Positions 44,850-53,536 of a stretch of 64,000 bases of DNA are shown here, in pieces. Under the pieces are notes generated by a model, which saw nothing but the letters and a program-made list of their open reading frames with translations, did no database searches and was not told the DNA's origin. The stretch covers positions 372,001 through 436,000 of the forward strand of contig CAWHKV010000002.1 of assembly GCA_963830175.1 (NCBI GenBank), written 5' to 3'. Origin of the DNA: JBBRBB01 sp963830175. Its GTDB lineage: Bacteria > Bacteroidota > Bacteroidia > Chitinophagales > Chitinophagaceae. Position 1 is the stretch's first letter; every line of letters begins with the position of its first letter. The position numbers and the translations under genes are program-made.

Positions 44850-45980
44850 TTACAATAGGTAAAATGTTTTTTCTGATGAATTAGTAACTGTTGTACCAAG
44901 ATTCAGTCTATATCCTGTGGGTAGAGTTAAAGAATCATGGTCGAATTTAATAATTGGAAATCCGCCCACTTCTACGAGTGTATCATTGGATGATGAACAA
45001 CCATTTTGTGGAGATGTAACTGTTATTGAATAAACACCACTATTTTCAACATCAACATTGTCTACTCTTACAAAGGAGGTATTTGCAGGAAATAAGTTTC
45101 CAGGCCCATTCCAGGTATATGTTAATGGAGTACCGTCGGGTATGACACTATATGCTTGCAACGATAAATTCTCTCCAATGCAAAGTGGGGTTTTGGTTGC
45201 TATCTCAGGAACTGAAGGTGATTGATTTATTTTAACATTAAAACTAGTTGTTTCAGAAATACAATTGTTCTGAATTGAATAAACAGTGTATGTACCCTGG
45301 TACGAAATAGGAGCATTTTGGAAAGTAATTAAGTTAGTAGAAACAGTGTCGGCATAAGGGCCAAAAGCAGGTCCTACCCAAATGTAATTTATTGTGCCGA
45401 ACTGGGAACTTGTAGCAGAGATGGCTGTTAATATTAAATCATTACCACTGCATAATGGAGAATTATTGCTTGTTACAGGTTTGGCTGGTGGATTAGGGTC
45501 TTTAAGTATAAAAATATCAGGTATTTTTTGGGAGAAGCATCCATTTACTTCAACATAGAATTGAGAATAATTTCCTGCTGATAATGGAATAATTAGATTT
45601 CCATAATTATCGGTATTTGTTTCAAAACTGAAAGGAACATTAAATTTTGAATAATATATTTTAACAGGAACATTGGAAATAGGTAAATCATTTAAATCCA
45701 AAATGTTTAAAGTAATGCTCCCTGTCGGTAGGTCGCAGGAGGTAGGATTTGTATAAGTGGAGCTTACAATTTTTGGAGTTTGTTTAACTATAACAATTTG
45801 TTTTGTTTTTGGGCCCTCACATTTAAAAGAATTTACCTGACTAACAAAAAAGATAAAAGTCTTGGCCGAATTGGTACTTACAATTGGTGCACCAGAAAGT
45901 AGGATTTGATTTTCATTATACCAATTAACCGTATTACCGGGAGAGGTAGCAACAACCAAAGGTGATGTTGTTGTTCCCAT
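44850..45980 (-). CDS. Adhesin fragment: Ig-like domains before the sorting domain
   Basis: 376-residue open frame holding at least three Ig-like or carboxypeptidase-regulatory-like domains (for example SCDLPTGSITLNILDLNDLPISN with an elastin-like loop, and CSGNDLILTA, CIGENLSLQA modules). It ends at a false stop caused by the missing base at 44867-44872 and begins inside the gene after an extra A at 45999-46000. No genuine start codon. Confidence 0.7.
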   Translation of the reverse strand: MGTTTSPLVVATSPGNTVNWYNENQILLSGAPIVSTNSAKTFIFFVSQVNSFKCEGPKTKQIVIVKQTPKIVSSTYTNPTSCDLPTGSITLNILDLNDLPISNVPVKIYYSKFNVPFSFETNTDNYGNLIIPLSAGNYSQFYVEVNGCFSQKIPDIFILKDPNPPAKPVTSNNSPLCSGNDLILTAISATSSQFGTINYIWVGPAFGPYADTVSTNLITFQNAPISYQGTYTVYSIQNNCISETTSFNVKINQSPSVPEIATKTPLCIGENLSLQAYSVIPDGTPLTYTWNGPGNLFPANTSFVRVDNVDVENSGVYSITVTSPQNGCSSSNDTLVEVGGFPIIKFDHDSLTLPTGYRLNLGTTVTNSSEKTFYLL

Positions 45981-45996
45981 GCAATAAAAAATTGTA

Positions 45997-47376
45997 TCAA
46001 GATATAATAGGTTTTGGTAGGGGGTGAACGGTTACCGTTAATATATAAGGCGTGCCCACACAAGGGTCCTGTGTTCCATTTACGGGTGTAACTTCAACAT
46101 TTACCACATAGCTTAAAGTATCAGAATTGGTATACGATAAAGGAATTAAAGCATTTTCCCCTAATGCAGTACCTGAAGTAGTACCTACAATCCATGTAGG
46201 TAAATTGCCAACTACTTGCCAATTGTAGATAATATTTGTAATGTCAGATTTCGGATAAAATTTTGCAGTATCCCCGGAGCAAATAGATTGATTTGGCTCG
46301 ATAAAATTTATTACCGGACTTTCCTTTATTTCAATATTGGTTGTTGCCAAATATCCCGGACATGGTGGTGAGGGTGCAATGAAATAAGAAATAGTATAAT
46401 ACCCTGGGATACTTGATGACGGGTAAATGGCTCCAGTTGTCGAATCAATGACAAGACCTGGTGTGGAAGAAAATTTTCCACCTAAATTTCCTGTAAGTTG
46501 TACAATTTGGCGGAACTTATTTGCGTACAGAAAGGTGATCCATTGTATTGGATAAATGCAACCGGTGTTGCATTTACCGAAACAGAAGTGGTGGTAGAGA
46601 ATGTCTTTACAACCGCCATTGCCTTTTACCAGGTAGGTTATAGTATAGTCGCCGGGTGTTGCGCCTCCGGGAGTAATGGTGCCTGTAGTTTTATCAATGG
46701 TAAGTCCTGTTGCGGGCTGTATGGAAAACTCTCCATTTGCGGAACCGGATAGAGAGACCTTTACAGGCGGATTTGTTTTATCATCCTGAACATTACAAAG
46801 GACTGTTGGCGAATAACTGATAAGAGCTGATGGTGCAGCTGTGATAACGACTGTCGCGGTTGTTACAAAACCCGGGCATGGCAACTGAGGAGTTATTGTA
46901 TAAGTAACGGTATAAGTTCCGGGGTTACTGGTTGATGGAGTAATGATACCTGTTGCAGGGTCAATGGTAAGTCCTGCGGAGGAAGAGAAAGCCCCATTTA
47001 ACGTACCGGTAAGAGTTGGACTAACAGGGGAATCAGAACTACAAATAACAGGATAATTTATTACAGCAGCAGGGGTCGCGGTTACCGAAACAGAGGTGGT
47101 GGTAGAGAAATCTTTACAACCGCCACTACCTTTTACCAGGTAGGTTATAGTATAGTCCCCGGGTGTTGCGCCTCCGGGAGTAATGGTGCCTGTAGTTTTA
47201 TCAATGGTAAGTCCTGTTGCGGGCTGTATGGAAAACTCTCCACTTTGCAGAACCGGATAGAGAACCTTTACAGGCGGATTTGTTTTATCATCCTGAACAT
47301 TACAAAGGACTGTTGGCGAATAACTGATAAGAGCTGATGGTGCAGCTGTGATAACGACTGTCGCGGTTGTATACAA
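45997..47376 (-). CDS. Adhesin fragment: tandem repeat modules
   Basis: 459-residue open frame covering more than one full 507-base unit plus unrelated Ig-like modules after it. Around 46506-46600 two indels cancel each other: between them the frame reads KDILYHHFCFG instead of the repeat consensus KDxSTTTSVSV, then returns. It ends at a false stop created by an extra A at 45999-46000. Confidence 0.7.
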   Translation of the reverse strand: MYTTATVVITAAPSALISYSPTVLCNVQDDKTNPPVKVLYPVLQSGEFSIQPATGLTIDKTTGTITPGGATPGDYTITYLVKGSGGCKDFSTTTSVSVTATPAAVINYPVICSSDSPVSPTLTGTLNGAFSSSAGLTIDPATGIITPSTSNPGTYTVTYTITPQLPCPGFVTTATVVITAAPSALISYSPTVLCNVQDDKTNPPVKVSLSGSANGEFSIQPATGLTIDKTTGTITPGGATPGDYTITYLVKGNGGCKDILYHHFCFGKCNTGCIYPIQWITFLYANKFRQIVQLTGNLGGKFSSTPGLVIDSTTGAIYPSSSIPGYYTISYFIAPSPPCPGYLATTNIEIKESPVINFIEPNQSICSGDTAKFYPKSDITNIIYNWQVVGNLPTWIVGTTSGTALGENALIPLSYTNSDTLSYVVNVEVTPVNGTQDPCVGTPYILTVTVHPLPKPIIS

Positions 47377-47638
47377 AACCCGGGCATGGCAACTGAGGAG
47401 TTATTGTATAAGTAACGGTATAAGTTCCGGGGTTACTGGTTGATGGAGTAATGATACCTGTTGCAGGGTCAATGGTAAGTCCTGCTGAGGAGGAAGAGAA
47501 AGACCCATTTAACGTACCGGTAAGAGTTGGACTAACAGGGGAATCAGAACTACAAATAACAGGATAATTTATAACAGCAGAAGGGGTCGCGGTTACCGAA
47601 ACAGAAGTGGTGGTAGAGAATATCTTTACAACCGCCAT
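47300..47638 (-). CDS. Adhesin fragment: repeat half-module
   Basis: 112-residue frame with VSVTATPSAVINYPVICSSD, a copy of the second half of the repeat unit. Enters after a one-base excess at about 47613 and leaves at the extra base in GTATAC at 47368-47373. Not a gene on its own. Confidence 0.5.
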   Translation of the reverse strand: MAVVKIFSTTTSVSVTATPSAVINYPVICSSDSPVSPTLTGTLNGSFSSSSAGLTIDPATGIITPSTSNPGTYTVTYTITPQLPCPGFVYNRDSRYHSCTISSYQLFANSPL

Positions 47639-47894
47639 TGCCTTTTACCAGGTAGGTTATAGTATAGTCGCCGGGTGTTGCGCCTCCGGGAGTAATGGTG
47701 CCTGTTGCTGGATCAATAATAAGTCCTGCTTGCGGGCTGAATGGAGAATGTCCCCCCATTTGCAGAGCCGGATTAGAAATAACATTAATAGGCGGATTTG
47801 TTTTATCATCTTTTACATTACAAAGGACTGTTGGCGAATAACTGATAAGAGCTGATGGTGCAGCTGTGATAACGACTGAAGCGGTTGTATACAA
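47550..47894 (-). CDS. Adhesin fragment: repeat half-module
   Basis: 114-residue frame with ITAAPSALISYSPTVLCNVK, a copy of the first half of the repeat unit, with a garbled stretch (ISNPALQMGGHSPFSPQ) at 47745-47790 where sibling copies read a clean module. Ends after the one-base excess at about 47613. Confidence 0.5.
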   Translation of the reverse strand: MYTTASVVITAAPSALISYSPTVLCNVKDDKTNPPINVISNPALQMGGHSPFSPQAGLIIDPATGTITPGGATPGDYTITYLVKGNGGCKDILYHHFCFGNRDPFCCYKLSCYL

Positions 47895-48173
47895 AACCCG
47901 GGCATGGCAACTGAGGAGTTATTGTATAAGTAACGGTATAAGTTCCGGGGTTACTGGTTGATGGAGTAATGATACCTGTTGCAGGGTCAATGGTAAGTCC
48001 TCCTGGGGAGGAAGAGAAGGAGCCATTGGTCGTACCGGTAAGAGTTGGGCTAACAGGGGAATCAGAACTACAAATGGCAGGATAACTTACAACAGCAGAA
48101 GGTGTCGCTGTTACTGAAACAGAAGTGGTGGTAGAAATGTCTTTACAACCGCCATTGCCTTTTACCAGGTAGG

Positions 48174-48461
48174 TTATGTATAGTCCCGGGTGTTGCTCCT
48201 CCGGGAGTAATGCTGATGTATTTTATCACATTGCAAGTATTGTTCGCTGGGTGTTGCTCCTCCGGGAGTAATGGTGCCTGTTGCTGGATCAATAATAAGC
48301 CCGCTTGGCTGAATGGAGAATGTCCCCCCTTTAGAGCCGATTAAAATAACATTAATAGGCGGATTTGTTTTATCATCTTTTACATTACAAAGTACTGTTG
48401 GCGAATAACTGATAAGAGCTGATGGTGCAGCTGTGATAACGACTGAAGCGGTTGTATACAA
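48174..48461 (-). CDS. Adhesin fragment: repeat half-module with a local duplication
   Basis: 95-residue frame, first half of a repeat unit, ending in a sequence (SEQYLQCDKIHQHYSRRSNT) with no counterpart in sibling copies. The cause is a ~60-base local duplication: GGGTGTTGCTCCTCCGGGAG occurs at about 48188 and again at about 48248. Confidence 0.5.
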   Translation of the reverse strand: MYTTASVVITAAPSALISYSPTVLCNVKDDKTNPPINVILIGSKGGTFSIQPSGLIIDPATGTITPGGATPSEQYLQCDKIHQHYSRRSNTRDYT

Positions 48462-50028
48462 AACCCGGGCATGGCAACTGAGGAGTTATTGTATAAGTAA
48501 CGGTATAAGTTCCGGGGTTACTGGTTGATGGAGTAATGATACCTGTTGCAGGGTCAATGGTAAGTCCTCCTGGGGAGGAAGAGAAGGAGCCATTGATCGT
48601 ACCGGTAAGAGTTGGGCTAACAGGGGAATCAGAACTACAAATGGCAGGATAACTTACAACAGCAGAAGGTGTCGCTGTTACTGAAACAGAAGTGGTGGTA
48701 GAAAGGTCCTGACATCCATTTAAACCCTTAACCTTATAGGTAATAATATACGTTCCTACTGTTGCATTGGCTGGGGATATGATACCTGTACTACTATTAA
48801 TGGGTAATCCTGAAGAGGGCGAAATTGAAAAGGATCCACCCGTATCTCCGGTAATTTTTACTGGAACAGGGTTTGCACCCGGGTCATTGCAAAAAGCTGA
48901 ATTTCCGTAAGATATACTAGCATAAGGTGCTGCAATTATATTTACTGAAATGGTTGCTCTGGGGCTCTCTCCACAATTATTACTTTGGCTAACGTAATAC
49001 AGAGTTGTTCCGGGATTAACTGTAGAAGGCGTGGGTGCGACAGTAGAGCCCGTACCTCCTGTTGATGTTGTATACCAAAGCAAATTTGATCCTGAGGCCG
49101 TTAAAGGAATAGCAGTTTGATTTTGGCAATATGTTACTGGTGAAACAACAATAGGGACAACGGGAACAGTACCAACCTGAACAAGAATAGGTGCCCGGGG
49201 ACTTTCACATCCATTTACAGTTTGGCTAACATAATAAGTATAGATGCCTGTATTCGATGTTGAAGGAGTAGGGGCATTAGTGCTTCCTACCCCTCCAGTA
49301 GGATTTGTATACCAAAGTAGCCCTGTGCCGGAAGCAGTTAATGGGGAGGCAATTTGCCCCTGGCAAAGATTTATGGGCGAAGTCACCGATGGAGGTGCGG
49401 GTATTGGATTAACCGTAACAATTAATGGTACCCGTGGACTTTCGCAATTATTCGGTAAAGTTTGAGTTACATAATATGTAAATGTGCCTGAAGTTATGGT
49501 AGAAGGTGTTGGCGCATTTGATGAACCAACTCCTCCGGTTAATGTTGTATACCACAGTAAATTAACCCCATTTGCAGTTAAAGGACTGGCAGACTGGCCC
49601 ACACAATATGAAATTGTAAGGGTAGTAGGTGGAGGGGAAATAGGAAGAACCGTAATTGTTTTAATAATGGAATCTGAACCACATGTGTTATTAGATGCAA
49701 CAAGCTTTACCTTAAAAGTTCCTGATGATTTATAACGATGACATGGATTTTTATCTGTCGAATTTTCGCCATCTCCAAAGTCCCAAAGAAATTCTGTATA
49801 TTCTGAACAACTATTACCACTATAACCTTGTATAGTACGATTATCAAAGCACACAGTATCATTTATACAAATGGTTGGCCTAAATGAAAAATCGGTTTTT
49901 GGCTTTATCCTGATATTTATTTGATCTACCGTTAACGTTGTTGGTGCACAACCGTTACTCACTTTTAATGATGCTGTATAATAAGGCTTATAGGGGCAAG
50001 AAGTGGATATATAAGTATGCGGAACCAA
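48385..50028 (-). CDS. Adhesin fragment: PKD and 80-residue Ig-like repeats
   Basis: 547-residue open frame: a PKD domain (FLWDFGDGENSTDKNPCHRY), three 80-residue repeats sharing LLWYTT-TGG-GS and ESPRxPI motifs, then the first of the long modules. It begins after an extra base near 50024-50025 and ends in the wrong frame at the GTATAC insertion near 48455. Confidence 0.7.
   Translation of the reverse strand: MVPHTYISTSCPYKPYYTASLKVSNGCAPTTLTVDQINIRIKPKTDFSFRPTICINDTVCFDNRTIQGYSGNSCSEYTEFLWDFGDGENSTDKNPCHRYKSSGTFKVKLVASNNTCGSDSIIKTITVLPISPPPTTLTISYCVGQSASPLTANGVNLLWYTTLTGGVGSSNAPTPSTITSGTFTYYVTQTLPNNCESPRVPLIVTVNPIPAPPSVTSPINLCQGQIASPLTASGTGLLWYTNPTGGVGSTNAPTPSTSNTGIYTYYVSQTVNGCESPRAPILVQVGTVPVVPIVVSPVTYCQNQTAIPLTASGSNLLWYTTSTGGTGSTVAPTPSTVNPGTTLYYVSQSNNCGESPRATISVNIIAAPYASISYGNSAFCNDPGANPVPVKITGDTGGSFSISPSSGLPINSSTGIISPANATVGTYIITYKVKGLNGCQDLSTTTSVSVTATPSAVVSYPAICSSDSPVSPTLTGTINGSFSSSPGGLTIDPATGIITPSTSNPGTYTVTYTITPQLPCPGFVYNRFSRYHSCTISSYQLFANSTL
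48960..49720 (-). repeat. Three in-frame 240-base Ig-like repeats
   Basis: Marked by GTATACCAAAG at 49069, GTATACCAAAG at 49308 and GTATACCACAG at 49548 (spacing about 240 bases, 80 codons). These copies are more diverged than the 507-base units and remain in frame with one another, unlike the neighbouring long repeats. Confidence 0.85.
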
Positions 50029-50824
50029 GGCCTCTTTGATTCAAATTATTCAAGGGGTGCTTTAATGTGTCTGGCGGGGTATTGTCATCATAATTCAAAA
50101 TATAAATCGTACCAGTTGAATTGTTAAACCAATTACCTATTTTAAAAGTTACAATAGCTGGAGAACATAAACCAGTTGTAGGGTCTTTAGTTGAAAGGCT
50201 TGCAAGGGGATTTGCACCATTATAAAAGCGATATGTAATGGATTTAATGCAATTATTATCAGGAGTTACAGTAAACTTGATTAAAAAGTAACCTTGGTTT
50301 ACATAAGTATGAGTTGTAGTATTACCTTTTGGCCAATTTGTTTGAATAAAATGTGGAGAATTATCACCCCAATCAATTTCATATTTTGAGGTTCCGCTAA
50401 CGGGTGTGGTTTTATTTTCAACGGTTAAGGTATATATTGAATTTCCATTACAATTCTTAAATTCATCATCAGGATTACTTTTATCAAATAGTGAAATTTG
50501 CGGGGCAGGTTTTACAGTTAAATCGTCCTTGCTTGTATCAGAACCTTTATTTGTAATAACTATAATTTTCCCACTTGCAGATTTATAAGATATAATTGCT
50601 TTTAAGATTGTGGCATTAACAATTGTAAAAGTATCAACTTTTGTACCCCCTGTTGTTACCTCTGTAGTACCATTAAAATTGTTCCCGGTAATTGTAAGTT
50701 CTTCACCCTGGCAAATGGTGGTAGGGGTAAAAGATGAAATTTGTGGCGCCTGACCGAGAACCGTTGTTTTTGTCAGAAGTAATATAAATAACCATATAGG
50801 TAAAATTTTTTTAAATGTCTTCAA
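49988..50824 (-). CDS. Adhesin fragment: N-terminal signal, IPT/TIG and PKD domains
   Basis: N-terminal part. The frame is open to 50995, but the TTG at 50824 gives a normal signal peptide (KTFKKILPIWLFILLLTKT, cleaved near LGQ), so I prefer it. An IPT/TIG-like domain (SSFTPTTICQGEELTITGN) and a PKD-like domain (YEIDWGDNSPHF) follow. Reading leaves the family frame at 50024-50025 (CCAAGG on the plus strand) and stops at 49988. Confidence 0.7.
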   Translation of the reverse strand: MKTFKKILPIWLFILLLTKTTVLGQAPQISSFTPTTICQGEELTITGNNFNGTTEVTTGGTKVDTFTIVNATILKAIISYKSASGKIIVITNKGSDTSKDDLTVKPAPQISLFDKSNPDDEFKNCNGNSIYTLTVENKTTPVSGTSKYEIDWGDNSPHFIQTNWPKGNTTTHTYVNQGYFLIKFTVTPDNNCIKSITYRFYNGANPLASLSTKDPTTGLCSPAIVTFKIGNWFNNSTGTIYILNYDDNTPPDTLKHPLNNLNQRGLGSAYLYIHFLPL

Positions 50825-51025
50825 TAAGGGGCAGGAGTCTTCAATAGTTATTTTATTAATCCATTGGGTTTTTTGGGAGTATGCAATTTTGCAGTAACAA
50901 TTACCAAAGATATTGTTCAATAGAAAGGAGTTTAGGTATAATGATTGTGCGTTACAAAATATAAAATGGTTGTTTAATAAAAAAATCTTTTCCAATTAAT
51001 TTTTTTACCAATTTAAAACACACAT

Positions 51026-51829
51026 ATGAGAAAATGTTCATATTTAATTGTACTTAGTTTCCTTTTTTCAGCCATACTTCTTACCAGTTGCGTTTCTCAA
51101 AGAAAGTATGAAGATTCGCAAATTGCCTTACGGTATGCAAGAAACGATAGCGCGATGCTGGCAAATAAAGTGAGTGCTTTGGAAACCAGTATTGCACAGT
51201 TACAAAATGATATTATCGGGTTAAACAATCAAATCGGGCAACTTACCACAGATACATCTTATAAGCAACAACAGTTAAGCAGCAGCCAGCGGGAACTGGC
51301 AGAACAACAACAAAAATTACAATCATTACAGGCGTTGCTTGACCAGCAAAAACAAAAGTCTGAAGAGATACGTAAAAAAATGGCAGATGCTTTAACGGGT
51401 TTTAATGCCAACGATTTAACAGTTACGCAGAAGAATGGAAAAGTATATGTTAGTCTTTCAGAAAATTTATTGTTTCCTTCGGGAAGTGCTGCAGTAAATG
51501 AAAAAGGTAAAGATGCTTTAAGCAAACTGGCGCAGGTACTGAATGTTAACCCCGATATATCTGTGAATATTGAAGGTCACACCGACTCAATACCCATACG
51601 TGGAAAGTATGAAGACAACTGGGCATTAAGCGTAGCAAGAGCGACCTCCATTGTACGAATACTGGTAAACGATTACAGCGTTTCTCCTCAACGGGTTATT
51701 GCGTCAGGTCACAGTTATTACGACCCGGTAGATACCAATGCAACGCCTGAAGGAAGAGCAAGGAACAGGCGAACTGAAATTATTCTAACACCTAAGTTGG
51801 ATGAATTATTTAAAATAATTGGATCATAA
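51026..51829 (+). CDS. OmpA family lipoprotein
   Basis: 267 residues. Signal peptide with lipobox LLTSC (Cys about residue 22) indicates a lipoprotein. A long coiled coil rich in Gln/Leu (about 45-115) leads to a C-terminal OmpA/MotB peptidoglycan-binding domain (about 145-262) with NIEGHTDSIPIRGKYEDNW and the NRRTEIIL terminus. Tethers the outer membrane to peptidoglycan. Divergent from the adhesin gene; ends at a strong bidirectional terminator. Confidence 0.93.
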   Translation: MRKCSYLIVLSFLFSAILLTSCVSQRKYEDSQIALRYARNDSAMLANKVSALETSIAQLQNDIIGLNNQIGQLTTDTSYKQQQLSSSQRELAEQQQKLQSLQALLDQQKQKSEEIRKKMADALTGFNANDLTVTQKNGKVYVSLSENLLFPSGSAAVNEKGKDALSKLAQVLNVNPDISVNIEGHTDSIPIRGKYEDNWALSVARATSIVRILVNDYSVSPQRVIASGHSYYDPVDTNATPEGRARNRRTEIILTPKLDELFKIIGS

Positions 51830-51862
51830 AAAAAGCCTCCCGTTTTAGGGAGGCTTTTTTTA
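51829..51862. terminator. Bidirectional terminator between the OmpA gene and the head-repeat protein
   Basis: AAAAAAAGCCTCCC - GTTTTA - GGGAGGCTTTTTTT: a GC-rich 8-bp stem (51834-51841 with 51848-51855) flanked by A and T runs, so it works in both directions, for the OmpA gene (+) and the S74 protein gene (-), whose stop is at 51860. Confidence 0.92.
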
Positions 51863-53536
51863 TTTTGACAATATCATTTTTTTGGAATCTAATAACCTGT
51901 CATCAACAAATAAAGCATAATTATACAAACCGTTTTTAAAAAAGTCCGCATCAATTTCTATTTTTCCTTCACCGGTACCTGATAATGTTATTTGCTTAAC
52001 CACTGTTCCATGGTTATTTGTAATAACCATTTGCGCGCGCTTAAATGTTTCCGGTAGTTTATAACTAATTGTTGTTTTAGAAGAAAATGGATTTGGTGTA
52101 TTTTGGTAAAGGGTTCCGTAATTATTTGCTCCTTTTAATCCTTCGTGAAAGCTACCAGTATTATTTAATCGCATTAATTCTTCCAACTTTTGTAAACGCG
52201 TTTCCATTTCATTATTCTGCTGTTGCAATGTTTTAATTGCTTCTTCCTTTTCATCATTCATAACAGATAATTCCTGCACTGCTTTTACAAGTGGAACAAC
52301 AAACTCTGCATATCGTAAACTATAAAGATCATTTTCATTTTTAGGTTTATCTACCCCGCTAAAATCATAATTAATATCAGCTGCAGCCTTTTCAACCTGT
52401 TGTGCTATAAAGCCGGAATAAAGAAAATTATTTTTTAAATTATCATCGTGGTTCGCCTCATGTAACAATCTCTTTAACTCATCAGTTTTAAGATGATATG
52501 TTACAGGTTGCAACTTATTTATAAAGGTTAGTCCAGGTACATTCATCGCAATATCTTTCTTAAATCTTCCATCGCTTAATGTTGACCAACCAACCTGCCC
52601 GCCAATACTTGTGATACCTGCATTTCCAATGCGCACCTGGTTGCTTGCGGTTGTACGGGCTTCGTAGCCAAGCGCCATTGAATTAACAGCGTTCTCCTCT
52701 GCATGGTCAGCATAGCTTCCAAGAAAAGTACATTTATTATTTGCCTTGTTCCGATACCCTGCAGAAAAACCAATGGAAGTGTTTAAAACGCCTTCTATAT
52801 TATTATACATAGCCTCTGTTCCCATAGCTGTGTTATTATAACCTGACCTGTTTGCATACATTACGTTATAACCTATTGCACTGTTACTGTATCCTTCAAT
52901 ATTATTTAACAAAGAATAAGCCCCGTTGGCAGTATTTTTAGCACCCATACTTGCTTTTAAAGAATATGCACCTGTTGCAGTGTTCAGATGCCCGGTAGTA
53001 TTTGAATAAAGCGCCTGGTAACCATTCGCTGTGTTTCGTGATCCCGAGGTGTTGCTGAATAATGCTTTTGAACCAACAGCTATGTTAGCATACATGCCAT
53101 CGTTATTGGTTTGCTGGTGCATGAGGGCTGAATCGCCAATAGCCACAAGGTTATTACCATGTTCACTGTTTAATAGGGCTCCAACACCTATACCTACATT
53201 GGCATTTCCAAATAAGTTATTATTTAGCGCTCCTGCACCCAGAGCAGTATTGAAAGATGCTGTTTTCACATTTTGAAGTGCCCCGGTACCAACACCTGTA
53301 TTATATTGTCCATCAAGCGCGGCTTCAAGAGCTTTGTATCCCCACGCAGAATTTCCGTCATTGAAACCGATATACCCTGAAGGTGATTTATTTACTTTAA
53401 TAAGAAAAGGCGTTTTATCGTTTGTGCCTATGTAATTGTGAAGGGATAACCCGGAATTACCCTTAACCTGCCAACTTTGAGCGCCGGTATTAAATACAGC
53501 CATTAAAAGGCATGCGAATGCATACAATTGTTTCAT
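51860..53536 (-). CDS. Head-repeat protein with S74 intramolecular chaperone domain and T9SS type-A tail
   Basis: 558 residues. Signal peptide (ending FNTGAQS), then YadA-head-like repeats (about 55-320) of the form NTAxGxxALxxNxxGxxN. The 'chaperone of endosialidase' S74 domain follows (about 320-430): WSTLSDGRFKKDIAM start, later GFIAQQVEKAA and YAEFVVPLVKAVQEL, then a short coiled coil. The last ~85 residues are a T9SS type-A sorting domain (YQNTPNPFSSKTTISYKLP ... GLYNYALFVDDRLLDSKKMILSK split). S74 domains self-cleave in phage fibres; here cleavage would remove the sorting tail. Own transcript. Confidence 0.88.
   Translation of the reverse strand: MKQLYAFACLLMAVFNTGAQSWQVKGNSGLSLHNYIGTNDKTPFLIKVNKSPSGYIGFNDGNSAWGYKALEAALDGQYNTGVGTGALQNVKTASFNTALGAGALNNNLFGNANVGIGVGALLNSEHGNNLVAIGDSALMHQQTNNDGMYANIAVGSKALFSNTSGSRNTANGYQALYSNTTGHLNTATGAYSLKASMGAKNTANGAYSLLNNIEGYSNSAIGYNVMYANRSGYNNTAMGTEAMYNNIEGVLNTSIGFSAGYRNKANNKCTFLGSYADHAEENAVNSMALGYEARTTASNQVRIGNAGITSIGGQVGWSTLSDGRFKKDIAMNVPGLTFINKLQPVTYHLKTDELKRLLHEANHDDNLKNNFLYSGFIAQQVEKAAADINYDFSGVDKPKNENDLYSLRYAEFVVPLVKAVQELSVMNDEKEEAIKTLQQQNNEMETRLQKLEELMRLNNTGSFHEGLKGANNYGTLYQNTPNPFSSKTTISYKLPETFKRAQMVITNNHGTVVKQITLSGTGEGKIEIDADFFKNGLYNYALFVDDRLLDSKKMILSK

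Larger units (their letters stand above)
46560..48720 (-). repeat. Long tandem repeat, unit about 507 bases, about four copies
   Basis: The string GCTGATGGTGCAGCTGTGAT recurs at 46826, 47333, 47851 and 48418 (spacings 507, 518, 567). The unit encodes two ~83-residue Ig-like modules. Copies are nearly identical over long stretches yet differ by small indels. The 507 spacing is a multiple of three (169 codons); 518 is not, and 567 includes a ~60-base local duplication. Confidence 0.92.
44395..50824 (-). pseudogene. Giant T9SS type-B surface adhesin, broken into about eight frames
   Basis: One original gene of about 2,140 codons. Order from N-terminus: signal peptide from a TTG at 50824, an IPT/TIG-like domain, two PKD domains, three 80-residue Ig-like repeats (240-base units at about 48960-49720), then about four ~169-residue double modules (507-base units, 46560-48720), further Ig-like domains, and a gliding-motility-associated C-terminal sorting domain (IPNAFTPS, WGKIVFEQ, DAGVYVYT). 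The frame is broken near 50024, 48455, 48140-48250, 47886, 47745, 47615, 47371, 46600, 46506, 45999 and 44867-44872. All joined parts match a single repeat pattern. Either a decayed gene or consensus errors in a repeat region. Confidence 0.82.

Noticed and set aside
46500..48720. Possible CRISPR-like or satellite repeat array
   Set aside because: The unit is ~507 bases, encodes two Ig-like modules and lacks short repeats with unique spacers; it is a protein repeat.
44395..50824. Programmed ribosomal frameshifting in the adhesin
   Set aside because: There are about ten breaks in both directions at non-slippery sites, and repeat copies disagree; decay or consensus error fits better.
51860..53536. 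Prophage tail-fibre gene
   Set aside because: No other phage genes are near; the signal peptide and T9SS tail show a host surface protein that uses an S74 domain.
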